IMG/VR virus record: IMGVR_UViG_3300035698_007048
Span: 1-36,588 of that record
Length of the DNA stretch: 36,588 nucleotides
Origin: a virus
Reading direction: 5' to 3' (one strand)
Shown here piece after piece: positions 1 to 8,784 of the stretch. Numbering within the stretch: position 1 is the first letter of the stretch; each line of letters starts with the position of its first letter. The notes under the pieces are model-generated. The model was not told the DNA's origin. It saw only the letters and a program-made list of their open reading frames with translations, and made no database searches. The position numbers and the translations under genes are program-made.

Positions 1-860
1 ATCGTATTCGACAAGGTGGTAAGGGTGGCCTCTGTCGCGAGTGTGGATACGGTTACCTCGGTGGCAAGGGTGGACGACGTAATCGCAACGGATTCGCCAT
101 CGAGAGTAATAGGAACATCGCCCTGTCCGGTCGCATCAACGGTAAGAATTCCCGCCAGAGTGGCCTCTGTGGCACCAGTGCCGCCCGTTACGGCAACGGT
201 ACTTCCGTCCACACTGAATGTGCCTGTAACTGGGAGAGGATACGTCGCTGATACGGCGCGAACTATTTCGCTACCATCTTCCCACATCATGGTATTGCCA
301 GTGATGAGCGCGTCAGCTACGCCTTCAACTTGTTGTTGCCCTCCACCTATACCAACGGCATCGGAGGCGATGTTGATGTCTAACGTTCCACCGAGGAGCC
401 CTTCGATTCCATCAACGTGACCAGATACCGTAGTGAACAAATTGTAACTTGAAGTGGCCGTTTCGCTAAGCGCGGAGAGAGTGGTTTCTGTCGCCACATC
501 CGCAACGGTTGCTGTTACGGTTCCGGCAACGGTTAATGTACCGGCCAGAGCACCCTCAATACCATCAACGTGTCCAGAGATAGTGGACATGGTATCACTG
601 AGTAGGGATAGAGTTGTTTGTGTAGCGTAGTCTGTAGAGTTACCAGTCACCGTAACGTTTACGCGACCACCGCTAATGTTAACGATGCCGCCTACGCGAG
701 ACACGTCTACATCTAAGCCATACGTAGAATCGCCGCCGATAACTTCTACGCTATCAGCGGTTCCGCTTGCTAATTTCATGTACTGATAGGCACCGCCACC
801 GGCAAAGTCAACCGCTACCGGCAGACCAGTACCACTATCAACGTACGCGAGTTCGGTCAT
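1..860 (-). CDS. Repetitive virion/tail-associated protein, 3' end off window
   Basis: This open frame starts at an ATG at 858-860 on the minus strand and has no stop before the window edge, so at least 286 residues are present and the C-terminus is missing. The protein is rich in Gly, Thr, Val and Ala. It repeats a unit of the form SGHVDGIEGxLxGTL twice (about residues 92-106 and 142-156) and has several ATExTL units (ATETTL, ATEATL). Such short-period, beta-rich repeats are common in tail, fibre or baseplate-associated phage proteins, so a virion role is inferred. It lies 11 bp downstream of the preceding gene, at the end of the head and neck operon. A specific function cannot be assigned. 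Confidence 0.8.
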   Translation of the reverse strand, partial: MTELAYVDSGTGLPVAVDFAGGGAYQYMKLASGTADSVEVIGGDSTYGLDVDVSRVGGIVNISGGRVNVTVTGNSTDYATQTTLSLLSDTMSTISGHVDGIEGALAGTLTVAGTVTATVADVATETTLSALSETATSSYNLFTTVSGHVDGIEGLLGGTLDINIASDAVGIGGGQQQVEGVADALITGNTMMWEDGSEIVRAVSATYPLPVTGTFSVDGSTVAVTGGTGATEATLAGILTVDATGQGDVPITLDGESVAITSSTLATEVTVSTLATEATLTTLSNT

Positions 861-871
861 TTAATCACTAC

Positions 872-1642
872 CTATATGTTGCGCCTTCTGTCGATAGACG
901 CGAGAATGGCTTTCTGTACTAAATTGGGTATCTTATCAACTAGGGCCCGATCTTCTTCCATCAATTCTCCACCAAACAGAAGGAATGGTCTTGGATCGTA
1001 TCCGGGTATCCAGCCTCGTTCACTAACATAGCCTTCGCTTTGCGCGGATTTAAACTCTTCTTTCATGTCGGCACCAGTAAACTCTTGCATCTGCCACCAC
1101 GACGTAAGCGTATAGCCAACGGGAGGATCGTAATAATTTTCATTTCTATCTATGTAGATAGTTGTGAATTCATCCAGGGCTTGTCTGCTAGCTATACCAA
1201 CATCCAATTTCCCCTTACCGTACTGTAGCTTCAAAGATCTCTCATCATCAATAGCAAACTGGAGTCTGGTGGAAGAAGCGAAGTTCTGTTCAATACGCCT
1301 CAAGATGTTTTGTCGAATCTCGTACGCCGTCTCTCTTACTTGCTTGCCAAGGAAAGATGCAGGTTTGGCCGACAGGTTCTTCGCCATGTTTTCGATCTGC
1401 TTCTTGTACTGCGTGTCTAGATATCGTTTAAGAATCTGACGCGCATCCTTGCTGGCTCCAGAGCGAGATAGCCTACCAGAACTGGTACGTCTCTTGGCGC
1501 GACGAGTTACGTGCCCACGTTTCTGCTGCACCTTCTCCAACTCGTTGAGGAACTTGATGTAATTTCTTAGCTTAGTTTCAACATCGATTGTTTCAATGTT
1601 TAAGAAGATTACATAGTCCGCAGTATTAAACCCGCTCGCCAA
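872..1642 (-). CDS. Phage morphogenesis protein of unknown function (tail completion/neck candidate)
   Basis: This is a 256-residue protein with no recognised domain. The chosen start is TTG at 1640-1642, because an unusually strong Shine-Dalgarno sequence (AAAAGGTGATC) lies just upstream and overlaps the stop of the preceding gene. Residues 30-75 are strongly basic (a KRGHVTRRAKRRTSS stretch), and a mixed charged helical region follows. The C-terminal half has a WWQMQEFTG segment. Its place after capsid and neck genes and before the repetitive protein suggests head-tail joining or tail completion, by position only. Confidence 0.75.
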   Translation of the reverse strand: MASGFNTADYVIFLNIETIDVETKLRNYIKFLNELEKVQQKRGHVTRRAKRRTSSGRLSRSGASKDARQILKRYLDTQYKKQIENMAKNLSAKPASFLGKQVRETAYEIRQNILRRIEQNFASSTRLQFAIDDERSLKLQYGKGKLDVGIASRQALDEFTTIYIDRNENYYDPPVGYTLTSWWQMQEFTGADMKEEFKSAQSEGYVSERGWIPGYDPRPFLLFGGELMEEDRALVDKIPNLVQKAILASIDRRRNI

Positions 1643-1894
1643 TTAGATCACCTTTTCTAGTCGCTCCTGTACCTCTCGATTCAACTCATTCACGGCGTCC
1701 AATACGGCTTTGCGTAAATGTTTGAACTCGGGTGATTCGCGATTCGGTATAATGATCTCTGCTGTCCTCAAGATGTTCTTGATACAACGTTTCGTCTGAT
1801 CATCTAGCTGTGCCATGATTTCGGCCTTGAAGTAAAACTCTTCTCTTGTAACTACTTGAGGCTCGTCTACGTTTGCAGAATTTGCATGTTCCAT
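1643..1894 (-). CDS. Small helical protein of unknown function
   Basis: This is an 83-residue protein. The ATG at 1892-1894 is preferred over an upstream in-frame TTG at 1907-1909, because the Shine-Dalgarno sequence GAAAGGA lies between them, 6-7 nt before the ATG. The sequence is mostly charged and helical, with many Glu, Lys and Arg residues. No membrane segment or cysteine motif is visible. It sits within the neck gene block and its stop directly abuts the TTG start of the next gene, so the two are probably translationally coupled. No family recognised. Confidence 0.7.
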   Translation of the reverse strand: MEHANSANVDEPQVVTREEFYFKAEIMAQLDDQTKRCIKNILRTAEIIIPNRESPEFKHLRKAVLDAVNELNREVQERLEKVI

Positions 1895-1911
1895 TTGTCG
1901 TCCTTTCAAAC

Positions 1912-2430
1912 CTAAGAAGCATCCGTATCTAGTGGATTGACTTCCTTTCTGGCCCTTACGGCAGCAGTGTAAAATTCTCCAGCGATGCCGGATTTGATCG
2001 GCGTAGTAAGTGGTGTCACGAAATCTCCGCCAATGTCTATCTTCACTGCTATACCTGGATGCAGAATCGTATTGCCAGCGGTGCTAGACGGATCGACAAG
2101 AACATCTGCTAACTTGCAGGATATCCATGCGTCGTTCACATCAAGCGGACCACCGGGCACATTGATCTGCCTGTATTGATCTCCTAATCCTCCCCACGCT
2201 ACAGTGGCATCAATAATCTTGGTCAAGATTTCAACCAAGTAGAAGTTACCATTGCATGCTGGACAGTTTGGATCTAATGATTCTTTGAGTACCGGATCCC
2301 AATCACAAGTTGGGCATGATACTAGATCGCCACTCTTGTAGTAGATAGTGATCTTGCTCGCCAAGATATCATGAGCCTTATCTACGGCTCTCTTGAATAC
2401 CTTGATAGCTCTGCTTCTTGCTCTAGACAT
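1912..2430 (-). CDS. Neck/head-completion candidate with Cys4 zinc-finger motif
   Basis: This 172-residue protein starts at an ATG preceded by AGGTGATGG. Cysteines at about residues 39, 42, 56 and 59 form a CPTC...CPAC pattern (Cx2C-x13-Cx2C), typical of a small zinc knuckle. The N-terminus is basic. The C-terminal half, from about residue 70, is beta-rich with Gly, Pro and Val, as in many small head-tail connector proteins. The zinc site is read directly from the residues. The connector role is inferred from its place between capsid and tail genes. Confidence 0.7.
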   Translation of the reverse strand: MSRARSRAIKVFKRAVDKAHDILASKITIYYKSGDLVSCPTCDWDPVLKESLDPNCPACNGNFYLVEILTKIIDATVAWGGLGDQYRQINVPGGPLDVNDAWISCKLADVLVDPSSTAGNTILHPGIAVKIDIGGDFVTPLTTPIKSGIAGEFYTAAVRARKEVNPLDTDAS

Positions 2431-2440
2431 TATCCATCAC

Positions 2441-3244
2441 CTACAGTGAATCTGAATTTTCGTGGCTATTGAAATCGAATTCGTACGTGCCGCTCAATGG
2501 AGCTGTGCTGTACGTATCGATGCGTGCAAACGCGGCTTCCTGACCATCAATCAAGAACGTGTTCAACAAGCTATCAAACTTGGAACGTAGCTCTTTCACC
2601 GATTTGCTCAGGTCACCAAGACCCTTACTTGTGTCGATCGTAATGTTGATATCACGAACGAAAATACGGTCTCCGACACTCTCCGCTTCAATCTCTTCAC
2701 GAATGAGGATCGATGCGTAGAGAGCATACAGATAAGAGGCAAATTCAGAAGCCGTTGGCAATGGAATCACTTCCAGCCCAGTAACTGTTTCTGCCAGGAA
2801 CGTATGGCCAAAATCATAGAAGGCGGCGTTGACCGTAGTCACAGCATCGCCAATGTAGAATTTTAGATCTTCGTCTCTGAATCTGGTTTCTTGTTCTTCG
2901 ATCCACGTATAGCTAAGCTTTACGCGGTCTCCGGACGTGGCTTGCGTTGCACCAGTAGGAATGTAGTAGGCACCGGAATCCACGCTAAACGTGTATGCGC
3001 GGAGACCGGTTACCATGTAGTCTTCATCCACTTTTGAATAGTACCAACGACCAACACGTAAATGCGTGTCTGCCCCGGAGAGTATAGGCATGTTATCGCT
3101 GTAGAAAAATTCGCCAGCAACTGCACCTGTAGCAGTGCCCGCATCTTCTTGAGATACGTCTGTATACACTGTTTTGGTGTCAGCCACACGTTGACGCATA
3201 ATCTCTACAATGAAATCTATGCCACTAGTCGTTGAGTAAGGCAC
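2441..3244 (-). CDS. Structural protein of unknown function, neck/connector candidate
   Basis: This 267-residue protein lies 6 bp after the large glycosyltransferase gene and 10 bp before the Cys4 protein. It is rich in Tyr, Thr, Ser and Asp, with beta-like stretches in the first 150 residues and a helical segment around 205-235. No membrane segment or enzymatic motif is visible. Position in the head-neck operon suggests a virion protein, but the family is not recognised. Confidence 0.7.
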   Translation of the reverse strand: MPYSTTSGIDFIVEIMRQRVADTKTVYTDVSQEDAGTATGAVAGEFFYSDNMPILSGADTHLRVGRWYYSKVDEDYMVTGLRAYTFSVDSGAYYIPTGATQATSGDRVKLSYTWIEEQETRFRDEDLKFYIGDAVTTVNAAFYDFGHTFLAETVTGLEVIPLPTASEFASYLYALYASILIREEIEAESVGDRIFVRDINITIDTSKGLGDLSKSVKELRSKFDSLLNTFLIDGQEAAFARIDTYSTAPLSGTYEFDFNSHENSDSL

Positions 3245-3250
3245 TAGTTA

Positions 3251-5671
3251 TCACTCCACTTTCACGGGTTCTTTTATCACTTCTGGATCGGCAAGAACGG
3301 CCTGGGCCTTCTGCCATGTTCTGTATGCTTTATGCACCTGGGCAAATATGTCACTTGATCCGATACTGATACCTCGTCCGGTCTGTTGCTGCATAGGCTT
3401 TGCAATCCACACTGCTGGCGCACCAGTCATTGCATTCTTGCTCATAGCGTAAGCCGCATGATGATGGATCTGTTTCGATCCTTCAATCAGAACGGTTGCG
3501 GTATCAACGAAGTTCATTACTCCGACGAATTCTTCGATATTGGTAATGACCAGATCACATTCTCCAGCGAGAGCAATGATGTCTCTCAAGGACATGTGGT
3601 CTAGTACTAGGTCTGCGCCTTCTACTGAATCATTATCAAAATGGTTGAGCATAACGATCTTATCTATACCATCGAATTTCTTCATCAGGTTTAGAGTAGC
3701 GGTCCAGGTAGAGGTGCTTACACCAAATTTGGGATTAGCTGCATCGGCCAAGAATAGCGCTTTGTAATTGCCATTGTCTGCCAAATCGCCCAAGTGCTTT
3801 CTGGCTAAAGCCTTCTCGTCATCTGTAATACGATAGACACGGGACAATTGTTTGAAATCAATAGGAACATCTACCATTCTGGCATACAAGTCGAGATAAC
3901 TTGGAACGTTTGTTGCGTCGAGCATCAAGGCCGCGTTCTCGATATTGTTCGTGTTGCCAGTGATATTCTCCATCTTGATTTGGAACTTAGGTAGCTCATA
4001 TCGATCGAGCCACATCTTCTCTAGGTTGATAACATTCACACTCTTCAGTCTACTGAATAGTGGGACCATACGCTCTGGTACGGCCAAGAGGACGTTGGTT
4101 CCTACGTTCTTCTTTGCCAGTGCCGATAGAGCTGGGATCATAGAAAGCGCCTCTCCGGCGTTCTGAGTCTCATTGACTAGAACTAGATTGGCCTTATCCT
4201 TCGCAAGTCGATCATGAAGGGGCTCCCTTCGCTCCAGAACGATTTCAAACATCTCCATGAATGATTCAGCACACCTGTCCCAACTACGGCTCTTAGCGAA
4301 TTCTATGGCCTTCTCAGTTCGTCTGGCGACTTCCTCTGGATTAGCTTCGATCTCTCGGAATACTTGTACCAAATCTCTAATATCAATCAGGTGCTTTGGA
4401 GTATGTGCCGCGTCGTCAAAGATGATGAAGTTCGACGGGCGTACCAGCCAACCTCTTCCATCTTCAAGCTGCTCTGTAATGGAAGTAGTTCTGGTGGCAA
4501 CGACGGGCTTTCCACTCGCCATGCCTTCAGCTACAGTAAGTTCATATCCACCAGCGGCCGCTGGGTTGACCAAGATATCAGAAGCATTGTGGATAAGGTT
4601 CAGTTCTTCAACCGGAACTCCCTTTGCCACGTCATGATCCTTTGGCATGATCAGTTGAGAAAGGGCTAAGTCTCGCTGAATCTTAGGGATACGATAGCCT
4701 CTCATGTCCATTGCATTCATGTGCAAGTAGAGAAAGGCATTTGGATTACCTTCCCATTCTGGCGTATGATCAACAGAACCACAGAGTTCACACTCGGGCA
4801 TTACATCCATGTTACGTGGGAAGCCACAACGATCGCCGTAGTCGTTCAAACCATTGCAAGTTGAGTAACCCTTCCAGTACATGTGATATGCGTATAGCAA
4901 CATCGGAATCTGCTTGCGAGGCTGATTTCGTCCGACCATAGTGATCACGTAAGCATCGTCTGGGATACCCATTCTGCGCCTTTGATCTAGAGCTTGGTCG
5001 GCTGATACGGGGAAGAAATGCTCGTGGTCGTGCCCATGATAAACAGGCTTCACGCGAGTCATATCTACATTCGGAGTCTTCGCTAGGATCTTCTCACCAT
5101 AATCCGTGAAAGGACAAGCGAAGTCCATGCTGTTAACTAGCTGCACCCATTTCTGGTCCCACATGTTACCGTCTACTGGGAAATACCCAATGAGTGGTAC
5201 GTATGGCTTGTGCGCCTTGATATGCTTCATCAACCAGTGATCCATGCCAGGATTTCTTTCGTCTCCTGTCCATACCCAGATATCATTTAAGCCCCAGATG
5301 ATATCTGGTTGATATTTGTTCAGTAGTGCTGGCATGCGTTGCATACCATATGGATCTTCGTTGATAAATGGTAGCGGCTCAATGATGATGTCTGGATGAC
5401 GACGGATGTCGTCCCACTCTCCACGATCATTGGTTCCCATGCATACGACGGTATATTTACCTGTCGCCACCCAACGGAGTACATTCTCTTTGCACACCTT
5501 GCCGAAGCCTGTAGCTACTGCTGGTGAATCTGTCATTACAAAGATAACGTGCTTGCGTTTGGTGGGCTGCATAGGGGAAACTGGCTTTGGAACTTGCATT
5601 CCTTGAGGGACATTCATAGTCCTCTTATTGCGGGGCTTATTGCGGGTTTTTCTGCTGCCGTTCTTTGGCAT
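3251..5671 (-). CDS. Two-domain glycosyltransferase (GT4-like + GT9-like) within the capsid operon
   Basis: This 806-residue protein combines two GT-B-type halves. Residues 40-485 look like a GT4 retaining transferase: an N-terminal acceptor domain, a GRNQPRKQ donor-phosphate segment (about 247-254) and the E-x4-E style block YELTVAEGMASGKPVVA near 376-391. An insert at about 270-300 carries four cysteines (272, 282, 294, 297) that could bind zinc. Residues 495-806 resemble a GT9 heptosyltransferase fold, with a LVLVNETQNAGEAL start and a late DLVITNIE segment. The first 20 residues are strongly basic. Start ATG follows AAAGGAATGG. It lies downstream of the major capsid gene, after a terminator, and upstream of neck genes. 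The substrate is unknown; virion or host-envelope glycosylation is inferred. Confidence 0.85.
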   Translation of the reverse strand: MPKNGSRKTRNKPRNKRTMNVPQGMQVPKPVSPMQPTKRKHVIFVMTDSPAVATGFGKVCKENVLRWVATGKYTVVCMGTNDRGEWDDIRRHPDIIIEPLPFINEDPYGMQRMPALLNKYQPDIIWGLNDIWVWTGDERNPGMDHWLMKHIKAHKPYVPLIGYFPVDGNMWDQKWVQLVNSMDFACPFTDYGEKILAKTPNVDMTRVKPVYHGHDHEHFFPVSADQALDQRRRMGIPDDAYVITMVGRNQPRKQIPMLLYAYHMYWKGYSTCNGLNDYGDRCGFPRNMDVMPECELCGSVDHTPEWEGNPNAFLYLHMNAMDMRGYRIPKIQRDLALSQLIMPKDHDVAKGVPVEELNLIHNASDILVNPAAAGGYELTVAEGMASGKPVVATRTTSITEQLEDGRGWLVRPSNFIIFDDAAHTPKHLIDIRDLVQVFREIEANPEEVARRTEKAIEFAKSRSWDRCAESFMEMFEIVLERREPLHDRLAKDKANLVLVNETQNAGEALSMIPALSALAKKNVGTNVLLAVPERMVPLFSRLKSVNVINLEKMWLDRYELPKFQIKMENITGNTNNIENAALMLDATNVPSYLDLYARMVDVPIDFKQLSRVYRITDDEKALARKHLGDLADNGNYKALFLADAANPKFGVSTSTWTATLNLMKKFDGIDKIVMLNHFDNDSVEGADLVLDHMSLRDIIALAGECDLVITNIEEFVGVMNFVDTATVLIEGSKQIHHHAAYAMSKNAMTGAPAVWIAKPMQQQTGRGISIGSSDIFAQVHKAYRTWQKAQAVLADPEVIKEPVKVE

Positions 5672-5713
5672 ATTCCATTCCTTTCTTCGTCCTTAAACTT
5701 CCATCCGAATATA

Positions 5714-5745
5714 GAAAAATGGGGATGGCACAAGGCCATCCCCAT
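5714..5745 (-). terminator. Rho-independent terminator after the major capsid gene
   Basis: A perfect 10-bp inverted repeat (ATGGGGATGG and CCATCCCCAT) with a 7-nt loop occupies 5719-5745. On the minus strand it is followed at once by five T residues (A run at 5714-5718 on the plus strand). It starts about 12 bp past the capsid stop codon. This is a textbook intrinsic terminator and should reduce transcription of the glycosyltransferase and neck genes relative to capsid. Confidence 0.9.
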
Positions 5746-5757
5746 CGGCGCGAGCGT

Positions 5758-6693
5758 TTAACTAAAGGCGAGTCTCCAGTTTTTGCTTGCATCAAATACA
5801 GCCGCTCCATAGCTCTCGAAAATATTCATGTGCCATGTAGTGGTATCGACATCGATAGTCTCAAGGAACTGAAGTGGAAGATCCACACCAAGCTTGAGAG
5901 TATTACGACCAAGAACGAAGACTTCGCTCTCAGTGATAAGGTTGATGCCATAGCCATCGGTGTACTGGTTGAGATAGATCACAGGAACGCCGCGATAGCT
6001 GGCAGGATAAAGGGTATTATCCAACGTACTCTTGCGTTGCTCTGATGGACCGTACGTGGTGTAAGCCTCGTAGTCTGAGAGCCAGTCTAGAGAATTACGA
6101 CGACCAACGATCGCCACAACCTCTGAGTCTTGCTGATCAGCTACGTAGTCTACGCCAGAATCCAGCGCGTTCTTCTTGACCTGAGCAGTAGCGGTGCCAG
6201 CAACGGTTCCGTAATTGGAATCGGTAGCTGCAACTGAACCAACGAGTGTGGTCCAGATCTTTGCGTACTTCTGGCCTAGAAGCTGAGCGAGTGCCTCTTC
6301 ACGCATATCGCTGATATCACCGTAACGGCCACTCTGTAGGGCAGTAACTTCGATTTCAGGGTGTGCGTTGTGGCGCTCTGTGCTCAGGGTCTGGATCTTG
6401 TTTGCCATCTGTGAGCGAGGTGCGTACGAGCCGGGTTGGCTAGTAAACACTTTGATACCCTTGCGGGTACGCCACTGTGGTGTCTGTCCTAGATTGAACG
6501 TACGAACGTCTACGTTAAGACCATTGATGATGTCATCACGATCAACCTGCTCCTGCATATCCATAACGATAACTTCCGCTACCGCTTGGCGCTGAGCCGC
6601 ATCGCGAGGATCAAAATCATGCATAGCCTCTTCGTAGGCTCTTACTAGTTCCGGAGACGGGGTCTTACGTCTCCTGTTCCCCATGATAGTCAT
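5758..6693 (-). CDS. Major capsid protein (HK97-fold type)
   Basis: This 311-residue protein has the layout of a tailed-phage major capsid protein: an N-terminal charged helical arm (about 1-60), a beta-rich middle with QTPQWRTRKGIKVF near 71-84, and a C-terminal half with WLSDYEAYTTYG, RGVPVIYLNQ and a late LGVDLPLQFL segment. It lies directly after the protease/scaffold and decoration genes and before a strong terminator. The ATG is preceded by AGGAGG with a 9-nt spacer; a second ATG three codons in is possible. The call rests on size, order and overall pattern. Confidence 0.85.
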   Translation of the reverse strand: MTIMGNRRRKTPSPELVRAYEEAMHDFDPRDAAQRQAVAEVIVMDMQEQVDRDDIINGLNVDVRTFNLGQTPQWRTRKGIKVFTSQPGSYAPRSQMANKIQTLSTERHNAHPEIEVTALQSGRYGDISDMREEALAQLLGQKYAKIWTTLVGSVAATDSNYGTVAGTATAQVKKNALDSGVDYVADQQDSEVVAIVGRRNSLDWLSDYEAYTTYGPSEQRKSTLDNTLYPASYRGVPVIYLNQYTDGYGINLITESEVFVLGRNTLKLGVDLPLQFLETIDVDTTTWHMNIFESYGAAVFDASKNWRLAFS

Positions 6694-6719
6694 TTTTATA
6701 AACCTCCTAAGGTCTAATA

Positions 6720-7298
6720 TTAAGTGCCGTAGCGGTGAGGGTTCTTGATAACTTCGAACATTATAAGAGCGCGAGCCGCATAGTTGGTGTCATAACTTGA
6801 CTTGACGCCAAGGTATCTAGCTACCGCGAGCTGACCGACACTGTAGCCAGTTGACAGCAATCCGGAAGCGGTGAGATACAACGGAGCACCGACGATAACG
6901 CCAGTCCAGGTTGTTGAGATAGTGGCATCCCACTGATCTGTTTCGAAGATCCCGCCTTTGAAAGCGAGAGCACCTTCTCCAGAAGCCAATGTGAACGTGG
7001 TGTCGGCATCTTCTGGGGCGTGCTCAATCTTATCAACGAGAACGTACTCGCCAATATAGTTTGCACCAGAATGACCGAGACCAGTCGCTACAGCAGCGGT
7101 AAGGGTCTTAAGGTCGATGAGCTGGAAATCGCCAATGTTGGCGTAGCCAGGAGCACCAGCGCCAAAAGCGGTAGGTCCACCAGCGACAGGCCATACACCG
7201 GACGCAAGGCACCAAGTACCTTTAGTCACAGTAGTAGCGGTCTTCACATAGCCCATTCCCCAGGCGTCTTCTTGTGCTACAATTCTCTTATCTAGCAT
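6720..7298 (-). CDS. Capsid decoration/stabilisation protein candidate
   Basis: This 192-residue, Gly/Ala/Thr-rich protein lies between protease/scaffold and major capsid protein, the usual slot for a head decoration or cement protein. It has no membrane segment, and beta-like stretches dominate (AYTGEYVL-type and GVIVGAPLYL-type strands). The start ATG follows GGAGG with an 11-nt spacer. Function is inferred from position and composition. A minor capsid or fibre-like role is possible. Confidence 0.7.
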   Translation of the reverse strand: MLDKRIVAQEDAWGMGYVKTATTVTKGTWCLASGVWPVAGGPTAFGAGAPGYANIGDFQLIDLKTLTAAVATGLGHSGANYIGEYVLVDKIEHAPEDADTTFTLASGEGALAFKGGIFETDQWDATISTTWTGVIVGAPLYLTASGLLSTGYSVGQLAVARYLGVKSSYDTNYAARALIMFEVIKNPHRYGT

Positions 7299-7317
7299 TT
7301 GTTTACTAACCTCCTAA

Positions 7318-8784
7318 TTAGGAATTTGCTTGTTCTGGGTTCAAGACGGCAGCAAGAGTCTTCTTGATTCGTTCTGCCTTGGTAAGTTTGTCATCATCGT
7401 CATCGTCGCTAGCGTTAGCGCCGCTGAGAGGAAGGCTACCATTGTCGTCACCCTTGTCGTTTGCTTCTGATGAGTTGCTGTCGTCGTCATTGCCGTCGCC
7501 GCCATTGTCGTCGTTAGATTCGTCAGATTCATCGCCTTCGTTCTGTGCGATTAGACTCTTCATAAATGCAAAAGCCTCGTCGTCCATACCCATGAGCTTT
7601 GTGCTAAAACTAGCAAAAGCCTCTTCGTCATCTGTGGTCGGCATTGAATAACCAATGCTTTCCAGTTCGCTCATGCGACTGCGGAGTACTTCTTGCGCCT
7701 TGATCTCATTCTTGAATGACTCGAAAGCCGTTTCAATCTCTGAAGCCTTGGTTTCAAAAGTTTCCTTCTCAGTTGCTAGTGCATCTTTTTCAGTCGTGAG
7801 TTCTTCAACCTTGGTTGAAAGAGCCGCAACGCTTTCCTCAAGAGAAACAATCTGCTCTGCTAGTGTAGCATTCTGTGCAGTTAGTTCTTCGAGATTCGCA
7901 TCGGTGGCCCAAGCATCCTTGGCTTCTTGAAGCTTGGCTTCAAACTCTTGACTTGTGTAAGTCTTATCTGCCAATTTCGATTCCTCCTTAGTAAAATCGG
8001 AGTTCCCCTCTGCCGCTAATGCGAGAGTTTCTGCCTGTACATCGGCAGGCCGTTTTACAACGGCGTCTCCAGCGAAAGTGAGTCCTCTTAGGATTCTATT
8101 GTTGCTAGATCCAGCAGAGTATCTAGCCTTAAGATGATCGCAATACGAGTCAGCTCCACCTGTGAAAAAACTACCGCAAGAACTGCATTCAGCTTCCTTG
8201 AAGTAGGTTTCCATTGAGAAGAACAACTCTCCTTTTTCATGCCTCTCGATCATTTCTTCAGCCAGCTCTGGATACTTATACTTACTTACAGCGATTGCCA
8301 CAAGCAAGTAGTCTGGCTCTTCGTTATCTTCGGCAGTTTCAATATATTCACTGCTAAAGATGACTCCTATATTTGGTTCTGCGTGCTCCCAATTCACCAA
8401 TTTCAATACTGGTGTCTGCTCTGCCGCTTTTAGCTCTTCTTGTTTGAAGTGGTCTTTGTTCTTGTTGGTATTGGCATGTACTAACTTATGCTCAATATAC
8501 AGTAGGTCTTCTTGCTTGTTGCCGAGACCAAACTGTTCCGCAGCTTTCGCTAGTGACGGGGTTCCCCACTCATGGAGATCGTCAATGATTCGCGCTGCTG
8601 TCGTGATGTTAACGTGACCGGCATTGATGTCCTCGTAGCCTACCGCTGCGTCTGACACGGTATTGGGTGACTTGGTACAGTCGCTACAAAACGTGAATTC
8701 AAGGCCACCGACTGTCTCTTGCGCCAAATCTTTTAGCGAGAAACTTCCGTGGCAGGAATCACATGTTGTTTTGATCTTAGTCAT
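7318..8784 (-). CDS. Fused prohead maturation protease and scaffolding protein
   Basis: This 488-residue protein appears to join protease and scaffold. Residues 90-225 resemble HK97/S78-type prohead proteases: a candidate catalytic His103 in KLVHANTNKNKD and a candidate Ser190 in LFFSMETYF. Paired cysteines (8/11, 33/36) suggest an N-terminal zinc ribbon, and a second cluster (Cys200, 203, 215, His217) follows the serine. Residues 275-390 form a long Glu/Ala/Lys coiled coil, residues 425-472 are very acidic (Asp/Ser/Gly), and the end is a basic helix (KLTKAERIKKTL) of the kind that binds capsid protein. It overlaps the upstream gene by 8 nt. Protease activity is inferred. Confidence 0.82.
   Translation of the reverse strand: MTKIKTTCDSCHGSFSLKDLAQETVGGLEFTFCSDCTKSPNTVSDAAVGYEDINAGHVNITTAARIIDDLHEWGTPSLAKAAEQFGLGNKQEDLLYIEHKLVHANTNKNKDHFKQEELKAAEQTPVLKLVNWEHAEPNIGVIFSSEYIETAEDNEEPDYLLVAIAVSKYKYPELAEEMIERHEKGELFFSMETYFKEAECSSCGSFFTGGADSYCDHLKARYSAGSSNNRILRGLTFAGDAVVKRPADVQAETLALAAEGNSDFTKEESKLADKTYTSQEFEAKLQEAKDAWATDANLEELTAQNATLAEQIVSLEESVAALSTKVEELTTEKDALATEKETFETKASEIETAFESFKNEIKAQEVLRSRMSELESIGYSMPTTDDEEAFASFSTKLMGMDDEAFAFMKSLIAQNEGDESDESNDDNGGDGNDDDSNSSEANDKGDDNGSLPLSGANASDDDDDDKLTKAERIKKTLAAVLNPEQANS

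Noticed and set aside
16-420. 134-residue plus-strand frame at the left edge
   Set aside because: It is antisense to the repetitive virion protein on the minus strand. It has no ribosome site and a biased composition typical of a shadow frame.
3386-5606. Several plus-strand frames (72-126 residues) across the glycosyltransferase
   Set aside because: They lie opposite a convincing 806-residue enzyme, lack Shine-Dalgarno sites and show no domain.
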